Assembly: GCA_963277665.1 (NCBI GenBank)
Contig: OY728158.1
Coordinates: forward strand, 596,960,818-597,024,817
Direction: 5' to 3'
Length of the DNA: 64,000 nt
Origin: Viscum album
Lineage: Eukaryota > Streptophyta > Magnoliopsida > Santalales > Viscaceae
Below the pieces are notes generated by a model that did no database searches, was not told the DNA's origin, and was given only the letters and a program-made list of their open reading frames with translations. Position 1 is the stretch's first letter, and each line of letters opens with the position of its first letter. This document shows, piece after piece, positions 22,921 to 34,507 of the stretch. The translations under genes and the position numbers were made by a program.

Positions 22921-24100
22921 GACCCATTTAGTCCTGATGAAATTCTAATATGTGGTCAAATAAAAAAACTCTCAGGTTTGATTCTTCTCAATCTGATCAA
23001 GATCTTCATTCATTTCTTGATCCCAGTTTTCATCTTCAGCTACATCTATGAAGCATTTCTTCTCAACCTGAGATAGGAAAGATATATATTGTATTGATTT
23101 CATTCTTCTTGTCTAAACTAGAGCTGACTGATCAGCAATGATATTCTGCCTATCAATTTTAGCTTGAATCCTAGGTTTTTGTGTAGATACAGATTTTACT
23201 TCCTCATGCTCATCATCAGTATCTTCTTCTGAATCAACATCATACACTTCTGCTCCCTCTGCATTACTTTATTCTTCCTCACTCTCATCAATAAATTGTT
23301 CATTGTGCTATTGAGTGATCTCCTCATTCTCCACTATTGTGACATCACTACTCTCAACTACTTTTTCCTGCTTTTTGTTAAAGCATTTATATGCCTAACG
23401 TTTTCCTAAGTAGCCAAGGAATATCCCTTCATCTCCTAATGACTCAAATTTCATATGTTATTCTTTTTTGAGGATAAAGCACTTACTTCCAAATCTTCGA
23501 AAGTATTTCAACGTTGGAATCTTTCCATACCACATCTCATACGGAGTATTTCCTTCCTTCGGACACAACAAAACCCAGTTATAAATGTACACTGATGTCA
23601 AAACTGCTTCCTTCCAAAATTTCTCGAGTAGGTCTTTTTCAATGAGCATTCTTCTGGCCAAGTTTTTGAGGATCTGATTTCTCATTTCAACCACTCCATT
23701 ATTTTGGGGAGTTCATATTGAGGAAACCTAATTCCTTATCCCATGTTTCTCAAGATATCCTTCCACCTGACTATTTGAGAATTTCGTACCATTGTAAGTA
23801 TGTAAGCTTCAAAATTCTCTATCCAAGTATCCTTTCACACTTTCTCTAGATCAGTTTTAAGAAGCTAAACACATCTGAATTATGGTAAATAAAAAATAAA
23901 CATTCCATTTTTCTATATTCATCAATGAAAAGAACATTATACCTCTTTCTGTCAATTTCTCTTGGTGTGATAGGACCAAAAACTTCCTCATGCACCATTT
24001 AGATCACTCTTTTTAACTTATTTTCCTTTTACTTATACATATTTCTGCTGAGAATCCCTTATTGGAATGCATCACACATGTGAGTATGATCACATGATAT
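22921..24100 (-). pseudogene. pol: Copia integrase and RT linker, degenerate
   Basis: Frame 23,458-23,694 on the minus strand holds the integrase end (ARRMLIEKDLLEKFWKEAV and NTPYEMWYGKIPTLKYFRRFGSKCF), a standard copia signature. Upstream, to 24,100, only fragments interrupted by stops remain. Between 22,921 and 23,457 the acidic linker before RT is recognisable by its Asp/Glu/Ser-rich translation. Confidence 0.78.
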
Positions 24101-24844
24101 CTTAGAGAGGCCTCTTGCTGCATCACAATTTACCAGATCATCCAGGGATGGTTGCCATAGATGACCAAGTTGTTTATGCCACAACTTGTTTTCTTCTTCT
24201 CTGGACAGAAAGGACATATCTTCTTCTCCACTTACCAGGTAGAGAGTCCCCTATTTCATTTTTCCTTGTAGAACTACATCCCCATAACTTCCTTTGAAAA
24301 TTCACATATTCTTAGTAAACCTTACAAAATTTCCTGAGTCGCATAGATGACTGACGCTGAGCAAGTTGGGAATGAGGCCTTTTACTACTAAGACATCAGC
24401 ACGTCTCATATCTTTTCCCCCAAACATAACCATTCCAGAGCCAATAATCATGAAGCCTACATCATTTCCAAACTTGAAAACTCTTTCTTTGTTGTTTTAT
24501 AATCCTGTAACATGATCCTTATTACCTGTCATGTGAGATGTGCAACCACTGTCAAGGATCCACACACCAGAGCGGTCTGATGCTTTATGGGAAATTTCTG
24601 CCACCACTACCACCACTGCCTTCTCATCCTTTTTCTTCTTTGTCCATATAGTTTCCTTCCTACTTGTCATGGATTGAGGCTTCTGATTTTTTTCATAGTT
24701 TGATGGACTGGCTTCATCTTGCAAAATTGAAAATCTATTTTTCATTTCTAACTCATCTATTTGTTCATTGATCTGCTTCTTGTAAACATTTTGGTTCTGC
24801 TTCGGCACATTCCTTTGTATGGTCGAAGTAAAGTACCTATCCAT
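24101..24844 (-). pseudogene. Copia protease and GAG-pre-integrase region
   Basis: Minus-strand frame 24,497-24,844 contains the copia protease active site: GVWILDSGCTSHMTGN, with the catalytic Asp at 24,551-24,553. Downstream toward 24,101 lies the pre-integrase region, which is interrupted by stops. Confidence 0.8.
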
Positions 24845-26737
24845 GTGCTCAGATCCTTTTCACAAAAATAGTGTCCTTTAAAATATGTTATGGAGAACCA
24901 TTCTCTTTTTGGATGCCTCCTTTGTTCGTGTGCCCTTCAATATCTACTCTCTATGGAAAACAAATACTGTGAATGTCCCATCTTTCCACAATAATAACAC
25001 CTAATGTAAGGTGCATATCTTCATGTTACATATACACTGTGAGTTTTGCCTTGGGATATTTGAATATTATGATTCTGATTTGTTCCCAAATCAACCTTCA
25101 ATCTCGGAATGGGTGCTTGCGGTATAACTTCAATTTTCATAGCTTTTTGTTTTCAATCAAGCCCCCCATCATCCTTAGCATCTGAACATAATTGATTCTT
25201 ACTTTCAACTAAAACACTATTCTCCACATTCAAGTTCTCTGTTTTCTGAGTGAACTGCTTTTCTGATGTCCCAGCAGGAGTTAAGAGTTTTTCTTGATCC
25301 TTGACCCTTTTCTGCAAACTGACAACTCCTCCTTCAAGTTCTTCAGTACGCTTGATTTGATCATTTCTTTTGTTATTCAAGCCATCAATATCGATTTTCT
25401 GTTATTCAAATCATTATTTTATAATTACTAATAGATTCTGAGTCTTATGGTGTTGATGACTTGAGTTTATCAATTTCATCCATCAAATATGACTTCTCCT
25501 CTTCCTACTGCTGCATATAGAGTTTTCCATCACAAACTACTTTGTTGGTATTCTTTTTTTTCTCTCTCCATATATCTATCTCTTAAAGAGCATCCTCTAA
25601 CTCATCTTTCATATCTATTCTTCCCTCAACTCCTCCTTCTTCTTTATTTGCTTTAGTTTCATCCTTTTGAGAACTATCAAAAACTACCACCATAACATTT
25701 TCTCCACGATCTCTAATTTTCTCTATCTATTCAACCTCCACAACCTCATACTCATCTGAACTGTCACATTATTTTGAATGAAGGTTATTCATCTTAAATT
25801 TTTTTTATTGAACTATTTCTTTTCATTCCCATAGGCTGAAGACTTTTTTTTGGAATTTCGATTTCATCAAAATCATCATCCTATTGGAACTTTTTGGGGC
25901 ACCTTGCCGCAAGATTTCCAACCTTTCCATAATGAAAACATGTAATTGAGAGTTACCCTTTAAAAATTCCTTTTCCTCTTTGAAGATTTGAGAAGAGGAA
26001 TGACATCACCTCATCTCTCTCTTATTCTTCCTGAGAATCTTCAATAATGAGCTTCTTCATGGAATTGAATTGTACTTATTTGGATTTCCCCTTTGACACA
26101 TCATCGTTATCATCATTTCTCATTTCATATGAAACAGGAGTGTTGTGTAGGTTATCTAATGTTAGCTATTTCGGGTCATTATATTCCAATACAGAAACAT
26201 TCAGATTGAACCGAGGTGGATGTTTTCCTCAAGATGCGCTTCACAATATTTATGTTATCAATAACATCTTCAAGACCTCACATTTCCTCCACTAAAACAT
26301 TGACCCTTTCAAAGAATGCATCAATAGATTCATTGGGGTTCATTCTCAGATTTTCATAATAGTTCCACAACACTTGCATATTTACTTTTCTGAAATTTTC
26401 ATCTCCTATATATATATTTAATATCTTTTCCCTCAAGGAATTTTATGTTTTTCATGACATCACCATTGTATAAATAGAATTGGATAGGGCTCCCCCTAAC
26501 CCATTAATTCCCTTCGCATCAGCATCCAATTCCCTTCGCTCAGCTTCTTGATAATGCACCACTATTAATATCAGCTATGATACCGTGAATTGTTACTGTA
26601 AACACATCCATTCCTAAAGATTGGAAGTAGTGTTGCATCTGATTCTTCCATAGTTAAAAATTGATTCCTTCAAAGATCAGAATCCCTTTATGAATGATTA
26701 CTTCCATTTGAGAGATAAAATGATATCAACCTTTTTC
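24845..26737 (-). pseudogene. gag: Copia gag with two decayed zinc knuckles
   Basis: Gag-like translation with many stops. One knuckle at 24,961-24,999 reads CYYCGKMGHSQYL and lacks its last Cys. Another at 25,902-25,943 keeps only its first and last Cys (the second Cys is Tyr and the His is Asn). Between them a Gln/Glu/Lys-rich segment (25,153-25,380) has coiled-coil character. The amino-terminal gag is in about 26,050-26,700. Confidence 0.65.
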
Positions 26738-26749
26738 TATGATACCAAT
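26738..26749 (-). other. Primer binding site of copia element
   Basis: On the minus strand the LTR end CCTAACA is followed by ATTGGTATCATAGA. This is the common copia primer site for initiator tRNA-Met, and it fixes the orientation and the inner LTR border. Confidence 0.8.
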
Positions 26750-27289
26750 TGTTAGGTCCACTAGGCTAGATACCCTGAGAGGGGGGGTGAATCAAGGTAT
26801 GACACATTAAAACAACTCCCCCTTTTGATCTTGTATTGTTGTTAGACTAACCACTATTCTCTCTCTCCTACCCGCTGTACATTATAAATAAACATTATAG
26901 CATGCACAAGATACATCAATTTTTACTTGGTTCACCCTCACTGGGCTACGTCCAAGGATCATACACTGTCAGTGTGTTGATGTACCAATTCCAATCTAAG
27001 CGCACAGATGTTTACAATTTTAGAGCAGACTCACAGTCCCTCCTGGGTTATGACCACTTACAATATGAAATCTCACTACTCTCTCAACTGAAGTGTGCTC
27101 ACTGCTTCTTTAGAAGATCCACTCATAGTTTATAGAATTATAGGTCTCTTCATTGTCACTAATGAAATCTACACCTTCAACTATAGGTAGATTCTCTGTT
27201 GATGTACAACTTTCACCCATAGATGAATCTCACTTTGCACCGGGTGTACCGGGAAACCCCAATTTTTACGTGTAGCCCTTACCGCACCT

Positions 27290-27960
27290 TGAACATACTT
27301 CCATTGCCTTGCGGGAAATACAATTTTTGTGCAACACCTATTTTACATGAAACCATCAAATTTTACGCATAGCCTCTATACCACCTTGCTCACAATTTTC
27401 TGCTTTTGTGTGAAATCCACTTTTCATGCAACACCACTTTTCGTGCACCCTCTACTTTTCACGCAAACAATTTTAACAAGCAAACTTCTTGTTTTCTCAA
27501 AAATCTCTTATGCACCCCAATTTTCTGTGCTAGAGCTTTGATACTCTCTAATTCTAGAGCTACATCGAATGGAAGGGGTTCACTTCATATTTATGGGAAA
27601 AATTGACCCCGCATGAAAAACCAATATTGAGCACGTAATTTTCTTCGAGCATGAAAAACACATATTACATGCAACACCATTTTTCGCACACAGCTCTAAT
27701 ATTTCATTCCCCTCATTCCTTTTCCTATTTTCAAGCTTCGGACCTTGAAAAAACTCTTGCGCGAAAAACATCATCCCTCTATTTCGCGCATCCCGCAAAT
27801 ATTTCAGGAACCACTCTTTTTTTCACTCATCGCGCAAATATTTCATGCCACAAATGATTTTTCTGCGCACTGTGCTGATATTTCATGCAGCACACTTATT
27901 TTTCGTGATCCACTATATTTTTTGCACACTAAGCTCATTTTTCATGCACCTCCCTTTTCC
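27290..27960. repeat. Degenerate array of TTTTCRYGCA-type motifs
   Basis: Segments such as ttttcatgcaacaccactt, tttcgtgcacc, tttcacgcaaac, ttcgcacacagc, tttcgcgcatcccgc and tttttcatgcacc recur roughly every 15-45 bp across 650 bp without a fixed period. It looks like an old expanded repeat within the copia LTR. Confidence 0.55.
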
Positions 27961-28147
27961 AAAAACACATCTCTCCATTTTCTGATTTTTAGGCCCAAAA
28001 ATTTGGTAAACACTAGAAATCGACGCCACCTTGTATATGCTCTTTTTGTACCGCCTCCAGATCGGTCATTCCATTGTAAAGGTTCTTCAGTCAATCATGG
28101 ATTGTTGAAATCATCCCTTGAACCTGAAAAATCACTATGTAAACCCC

Positions 28148-28222
28148 CTTTGTCAACAAACTCATACATCAGGGTCCACTTTGTCAACAAACACAACATG
28201 GAGGCCCACTTTGTCAACAAAC
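28148..28222. repeat. Three-copy tandem repeat of about 30 bp
   Basis: The 14-mer CTTTGTCAACAAAC occurs exactly three times, at 28,148, 28,179 and 28,209. Copies two and three also share flanking bases (a GG..CCACT start and an ACACAA end). Minor satellite-like expansion, probably in the copia LTR. Confidence 0.85.
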
Positions 28223-28240
28223 ACAATCACCTCAAAAATG

Positions 28241-28884
28241 TTTTAATGATGCCTTGAGGAATTTTTTCTCAACAAAAGTTTTGATGAGATATGTAACACT
28301 AGTGTTGGAGGATATAGCGCCTTGTGGGGACTCATCAAATAGAAATGACTAGATAGACATGGACATGGAGATGGAACAATAAGGTCGACCTGATCGGAAG
28401 GCATGGCCGACCATGAGACGACCGCGTCAGAAGAGATTCCTGGGCTAGCGGCACTAGTCACATGATGGCCACCATTATTTTCTGAATTTAAATAAACCTT
28501 TCCAACCATAACATGATCCAACTTCAATAACAATGGGAATGTGGGGTAGAAAACTTTCTCGACCTGAGACCCGACACCGGACAAACTCGCCAATGATAGT
28601 TTCCTTCGTTAGATGACCTCTGAGTGGCCATACAGTTCATTGAAACCACAGATCCTTGAGGAAGTCTAGTAGAAAATCCAATGCCACCATTGGAAACCAA
28701 CATCCACCCTAAAAAATGCGTGATAAATGCTTCACTGAGAGACCCATCTCAAAATGAATGTTTGGGTTGGAAGCATCCTATAGGAAACTAGTATTCTTGT
28801 CTGAGAATAGAAAGGAATCAAAAGGGTCACCCACTGCTTTCAGAATCACTAGATTTTGGAATGTAAGGGTGAGACCAAGTAAGA
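28241..28884. other. Unassigned flank left of third chromovirus
   Basis: About 640 bp with no recognised homology. Minus-strand frame 28,243-28,593 (116 codons) and plus frame 28,758-29,045 exist, but neither shows a known motif and the second runs into the LTR. It may be the outer end of the copia LTR or older DNA into which the next element inserted. Confidence 0.35.
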
Positions 28885-30239
28885 TATGGCATCCCACCAT
28901 TTTATTACATAACTTTTCATTAATGTTTACAAACAGTATATCTTTAATGTCAAGTGTCTTGGAAATATGGAACATAATACATGTAAACAACATAAACAAT
29001 TCTTCCAAACCACTTTTAAGGCTTTATAATAGGTTCATCCTATGAAAAATTACTGAATCTCATATCCTGAAAACATACATCGAAGGAAAGGGTGAGCGGA
29101 AGGCCCAGTAAGGGGTAATCCTAGGAATCAGTTTACTTGTGATATTAATAAGAACGTGATGAAAAATATGAAGATATGGGCAATGGAAAAAGAGGCATAA
29201 CATAATAAAAAGAAAAATAATCATAACTTTAATATGTGGCTAAAACATTTCATTTAGACATTCATGAACATATCACCATGGTTCATCCCCGAGGTGTCAT
29301 TAAAATTACCAAGGGGATTCACCAAGGTATCGTGAAACTTGTCATCTCTAGAGATTAAATCATTACCCAATGAATTGGAGCTCTATCAGAGTGCACCATT
29401 AATATTTATTTAATTCAATGTGAGTCACATAGATCATAATAAAAAATTTCCTAAATAACCCCTGGAGAATAAAATAAATGGGGTTCATTTCAAGATCAGG
29501 ACATTTTAAAAGTTCTCAAAAAAATAAGACCATTATGTAATTTATAACCCATGGAAAGAGAGTGAGGGTTATATTTATGTCAATTACATAATAAAATATA
29601 TCATCTTTATATATTTATGAACACCCAAAGAAATGAAATAGGTTTGGGTATTCACCTAAATAAAACAAGAGAATTTCTGGAGAGAAAGAGATAGAAAATT
29701 TGAGGCGAAATATTTGCAGCACAACGGCTATATAACATGGTTTTAGAAAACATTGAAAAGAGAGGGTACAAGGGTCACACAATAATAACTAATTCATAAT
29801 ATAGTAAGGGTACATAATAAGATCATTTTATTGATATCTTAATGACATACCACATGAAAAATAATCATGAATGAAAATAAAAGATGTGATTTCTTTTACG
29901 AGAAATTCGGTAACCTAAAGACGTCACATAATAATTCAAAAAACAAATTAATGAGAGAAAAAAGGTTCTATAAATAATTAGACATCAAATGGGCAGTAAT
30001 GAGAACATATGAAAACATACCCTAAAAAATAGATGGAAACTAGAAGACACAACATAAAGGAAGTTCTGGCTTAAAAGAGGAGGGTGAAAGATCCCCATAC
30101 CTTGAAGAGTAACTTCGAAAGCATTAAGGTTGGGACCTTTGGAGGATTAAGGGATCCTTGGGAGATCTCCTTGGGAGGTAAAGTGACCAGAACATCATTG
30201 GGGAGTATTTTTAATTGAAATTAATGAGGGAATGGCTTG

Positions 30240-30249
30240 GTATTTATAG
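30240..30249 (-). promoter_or_regulatory. Conserved TATA box in 3' LTR
   Basis: CTATAAATAC on the minus strand, preserved unchanged in the other LTR at 37,651-37,660 although the LTRs have diverged. Probable RNA polymerase II promoter of the element. Confidence 0.55.
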
Positions 30250-31037
30250 AAGAATTTAGGGAACAAGTCATTAATTTCCAAGAGACACCTCATCGGTGGA
30301 ATTGGAAAAACCATGGGCTTACCCATGGTATTTTCCCATCGTATTGGCCACTAGGGACACCTCATAGCATATCATAATATTAATAAGTCTACCAGAATGT
30401 TTACATAATAATTACGTCCTCAATGATGTCATTAAACACCTGAAACACAAAACTATATTTTCACTATTCACCGAAAAATCAACTATTTCAGAAACATCCC
30501 AAAAATTTACCTTAAACTATTATCGATGCTCTAAATTCAAAAATGAACTCCATTTTATGAAAATATTTTTCTAAATATTTTAAATTTTATTTCTAAATAA
30601 AACTTTATCCACCCGTAAGAAAACTAATACATAACTAATAATTTCTGAAATAGTTATATACATATTTTATTGAATCACATTACTTAATCAAGGTGCCTAA
30701 AATATAATATACATTCTTTAGTGAGATTACCATTCCATTTGGTCACATTACTGTTCATAAGCATAAAATTACATTTCATAATTTACTATTCACCAAAAAA
30801 ATATGTTGATCTTATTGGACTATAAATTTCTTACTGAACACAACTGTAGAAGACCATTTTTTGAAAATAATTACAAATTATTAATTATTTAAGGATTACA
30901 TAAATATTTTAAAATACCCTTTTTACCATATTAACTAATAACATACATCCTATATTTATCAAGATATTTGAAATTCACAAACATTACCATAAGAAGCGAT
31001 AATAATTTTATTTATATAAAAGGATTACAAAAAGAAG

Positions 31038-31307
31038 CTAAAGTATAGTTACATGTCCCCTTATAATATTAGCATAGGGAATAAGTGTAAGGTGTGCTAA
31101 AGTCAAAGAATCTTGGGGCGTCTCAGCCAACAATGCCCGAGTAGTGACCTCTATTTGCTTGAACTTCTCCTGTAGGCGATTCCGTTCAAGTTTTAGATGA
31201 TGAAGTTCGGCTTGGGCATGGTCTAGAGCAAAGCCCAATTGTGATACCACCTTCACAAGTTTGGTTAGATGGGCTTTGAGTGGCCCGAGTCTACTAGATG
31301 AGGCCAT
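31038..31307 (-). CDS. LTR-borne open frame, coiled-coil-like (copy 1)
   Basis: 89 codons from a shared ATG (MASSSRLGPL). An upstream in-frame ATG extends the frame to 31,334. The centre, LDHAQAELHHLKLERNRLQ, has hydrophobic residues at heptad spacing and a high charge content typical of a coiled coil, followed by an Ala/Leu-rich part. It aligns without gaps with the frame at 38,400-38,690 in the other LTR, with about 50 of 84 residues identical. I recognise no family. It could be a captured gene fragment, or an old frame that has stayed open by chance. Confidence 0.4.
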   Translation of the reverse strand: MASSSRLGPLKAHLTKLVKVVSQLGFALDHAQAELHHLKLERNRLQEKFKQIEVTTRALLAETPQDSLTLAHLTLIPYANIIRGHVTIL

Positions 31308-31544
31308 CAAATCCTTTTCTGTATTAATTAACAAAGATCACATGTATTTATAAACAAAAAATGTAACATTAAGAGTTTACCTTCTATAGGTGAAATTTAC
31401 CAATGATCATATAATATTCAAAACCCAACAGTCTTATTTAATTATACTCACATCATTAATTAAAGAATAAAGTTTTGTTGAGTATAAAATAAAATAACAG
31501 ACAAAATTGGGGAAAAAGTTTATTCAAAATTTCAGGTCGTTACA

Positions 31545-31558
31545 TTCTTCCCCCCTTA
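31545..31558 (-). other. Polypurine tract of older chromovirus
   Basis: On the minus strand TAAGGGGGGAAGAA directly precedes the LTR start TGTAACGACC. It is very close to the tract of the inner element. Confidence 0.8.
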
Positions 31559-31559
31559 A

Positions 31560-31850
31560 GAAATTTCCTACCTGAAATTTTAACTCGTACCATAAGAAGA
31601 GAAAAGGTGTGGGTACTTCTGCCTTATCAACTCCTCCAGTTCCCATGTGGCTTCTTCACATTTTTGGTTCCTCCACACACCTTGACAAGGTGGTTGGTCT
31701 TGTTTCATAGAACCTTGTTTCTATGATCAAAGATCACCACCGGCTACTCCTCATAAGAGAGGTCATGTTCCTGTTATATCACCTCTGGGTTTAGTACATG
31801 TGGAGGGTCAGGTATGTACTTCCTCAAGAGGGATTCATTGAATACATCAT
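31560..31850 (-). pseudogene. pol: Chromodomain remnant of older chromovirus
   Basis: Minus-strand translation shows pieces of the chromodomain tail (a NKTNHLVKV segment near 31,690 and an EEATW-like segment near 31,640) in different frames, followed by a YPHLF-like end near 31,600. This keeps the element in the chromovirus group. Confidence 0.55.
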
Positions 31851-33090
31851 GAACTTGTTTTATATTTGGAGGGAGTGCAAGTCGATAGGCCAATGCTCAT
31901 ACATGATCAAAGATTTCATAGGGGACAATATTCCTAGTGTTGAGCTTCCCTTTCTTCCCAAACCTCATGAATCTATTCCAAGGTGAAATTCAATGAAATA
32001 CCTAGTCACCAACATAAAACTCCAATTCCCTTCAACGGATGTTTTCATAGATCTTCTATCAACTTTGAGCATCCTTAATATGTTGTTGGATGGAATGGAC
32101 ATTTCCTGTCATCTCTTCCACAAGATTAGGCCAATGAATCATTCTCTCACCAGCTTCATGCCAATATGTATGAGTTCTACATCTCTTCCCATATAGAGAT
32201 TCATATGGTGTCATTTGAATTCTATATTGCAAGCTATTATTGTAGGAGAACTCAAAAAACGAGAGATGATGATCCCATCCATCTTTAAATTCCATTGAGC
32301 ATGTTATCAGTAGGTCCTCAAGTGTTTGAATCGTCCTTTTAGATTAGCCATCAGTTTCGGGGTGATAGTCTGTATTGAAATTCAATTCAATGCTTAGAGC
32401 ATGTTGAATAATTCTCCAGATGTTTTATGTGAACCATGGATCACAATCAGATATGATAGAAACTGGAACTCCATGCAACATTACCACATCCTTCACGTAA
32501 ATCCTGGCATGTTGATCAAGATATAAATATTCCTAAATGGGGATAAAATCGGCAGTCATGGCAGGACATTCCACAGTAACCCATATCACATTGTTTCCTT
32601 TGAAAGTTCTCACGAGATGAGTGACGAAGTCCCAAGTGATATTTTCACACTTCCATGCTGGTATGGGTAGTGGTTGCTATACCCCTTTAAGAATTTGTTG
32701 CTCTGCCTTCATTTGCTGACATACCATGCACCAGGAAGTGTAGTCAACAATCTCCCTTTTCAAATTATCCCACAAAAATTGATCACGAAGGTCCCTATAC
32801 ATTTTTGTGCTTCCAGGATGTATAGAGAATGTAGAGCTATGACCTTCATCCATCCTTCTTTATTTTCAGAATATATGAAACACATAGTCTTGTACGAAAT
32901 TTCAGTACACCTTCTTGATCATTATTTAACTCATGAAACATCCCATCCTTCACAGCTTGAAACTTCTTCTGTAACAAAGGATCTTATTTCTTAGATTTCT
33001 TGATCTTTTCTTGTATTGATTTTTTTGAAGCCATTTGGGTTAGGGTTGATGAGGTCCCTTCCCTGATATTTACCATGTCCAGATTTACTA
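31851..33090 (-). pseudogene. pol: Integrase of older chromovirus, frameshifted
   Basis: Frame 32,059-32,295 reads EFKDGWDHHLSFFEFSYNN and MTPYESLYGKRCRTHTYW, the integrase core end. Just upstream (about 32,330-32,400) a NTDYHPETDG stretch with a stop represents the conserved [10 protein letters not shown] segment, and the TIQTLEDLL segment is readable. The zinc domain is near 32,700-32,830. Several stops and frame changes interrupt it. Confidence 0.8.
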
Positions 33091-34450
33091 TGTCATTGAT
33101 CAAAGTATCTCTTTGAATCCTCACCAGGGAATGAACAACTGGGTCTTTCCTACTTAATTCATCAACAACATTGTTTACACTTCCTCGATGATAATGATTT
33201 GAATAATCCTAGTTTTGAGATGTTTTAACCATCTATTTTTTCTCATGTTCAATTACGTTTGTGTGAAAATATACATCAAACATTGATGGTCTATGTATAT
33301 ATCACATTTCTACCCATAATGATAGTGCCTCTATATATTCATAGAAAAAATTACCATAGATAGCTCCCGATCATGCGTGGGATAGTTCTTCTCCTGAGTC
33401 TTTAACTGTCAGGATGCATAAGCAATGACTTTGTCATTTTGCATGAGGAGGAACCAAAGCCCTTTGAGAGACGCATCACTAAAAATAGTGAATCCTTTTC
33501 CACTTGAGGACAAAGTTATCATGGGTGCAGTAACTAATCTCTTCTTCATCTCTTGGAATATTTCCTCACACTCTTTTGTCTAGAGGAACTTGACCCCTTT
33601 TCGAGTTAACATGGTTAATGGATTATAAAGTCATGAAATGTTTTTCACAAACCTCTTATAATATCCTGCCAATTCCGTGGAAACTTCGAATCTCAGTAAT
33701 TATGATATTTTGGGGACACTACTCTACAACTTTTGTCTTTGTAGGGTCAACTGTGATTTCGTCATTGGTAATAATGTACCCCAAGAATGAAACATGTTGT
33801 AACCATAATTCCCGTTTACTGAACTTTCGAAAAGCCTATCCTTCGATAGAGTTGGTAAAATAACCCTTAGATGATCTTACCTCTCCTCTCAACTTTTTTA
33901 ATATATCATAATATCATCAATAAAAACAACCACAATGTTATCAAGGAAGTCCTTAAAGACTCTATACATCAGATTCATAAAAATAGAAGGTGTATTAGTC
34001 TATCCGAAGGGCCTAACAACAAACTAATAATGCCCATATCTTGATCTGTTGATAGTTTTGGGAATATATTTTCTCTTCACCCTCAATTGATGATAACTAG
34101 ATCGAAGATCAATCTTATATAATAATTGATCCCCACGAAGTTAGTCAAATAAGTCATCAATTCATTGAATATGGTATCTTTTTCACTGTGATTCCATTGA
34201 TTTTTCTATAATCATTGCATAGTCACATTGATCCATCATTCTTCTTCACAAATAGAGTTGGTGCTCCCCAAGGAGACACACATGGTCGAATAAACCCCTT
34301 CTACAAAAGATCTTGGAGTTGGTTCTTTAATTCCATTAGCTCCACATTTTCCATTCTATTGGGGGTCTTTGATATTGGATGAGATCCCGGTACGAGTTCA
34401 TTAGAGAACTCTACCTCTATTTTTGGATGAGGTCTAGGAAACTCCTCAGT
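33091..34450 (-). pseudogene. pol: Reverse transcriptase and RNase H of older chromovirus
   Basis: No long frame survives, but the minus-strand translation shows [16 protein letters not shown] near 33,900-33,945 with both catalytic Asp intact. It also shows an RNase H start (FTIFSDASLKGL) near 33,440-33,500. RT fingers are recognisable near 34,180-34,300 by a DYRKIN-like stretch. Stops and frameshifts are frequent. Confidence 0.8.
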
Positions 34451-34507
34451 AAAAACATCAATGTATTCATGGATAATGGGGAAACATTCTATCCTTAAAA
34501 TCTCATC

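Larger units (their letters stand above)
21864..28240 (-). mobile_element. Truncated Ty1/copia retrotransposon (right part)
   Basis: Read on the minus strand it runs LTR (from about 28.2 kb down to 26,750), primer site, gag, protease, integrase, reverse transcriptase and RNase H. Integrase lying before RT is the copia order. It stops abruptly at 21,864, inside RNase H, where the GC-rich chromovirus has inserted; the rest must lie left of the window. The coding region is full of stops and frameshifts, so the element is long dead. Two zinc-knuckle remnants and a long gag are compatible with a SIRE/Maximus-like lineage, but that is a guess. Confidence 0.85.
26750..28240 (-). repeat. Copia 5' LTR (outer border uncertain)
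   Basis: On the plus strand it begins TGTTAGGTCC at 26,750. The other LTR is not in the window, so the right border cannot be set; 28,240 is a guess placed after a short tandem repeat. From about 27,240 to 27,960 it is filled with variants of a motif like TTTTTCATGCA/CACC. Frames such as 27,745-28,257 read through this repetitive region and are not genes. Confidence 0.6.
28885..31544 (-). repeat. 3' LTR of older chromovirus (2660 bp)
   Basis: On the plus strand it runs from TATGGCATCCC to GGTCGTTACA and matches 36,522-38,931. It contains about 230 bp (near 29,580-29,806) that are missing from the other LTR. A TATA-like CTATAAATAC on the minus strand is at 30,240-30,249. An open frame shared with the other LTR lies at 31,038-31,307. 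Confidence 0.87.

Noticed and set aside
28148..28222. CRISPR-like spacing of a 14-bp repeat with about 17-bp spacers
   Set aside because: Only three copies, partly conserved spacers, and plant nuclear context. It is an ordinary short tandem repeat.
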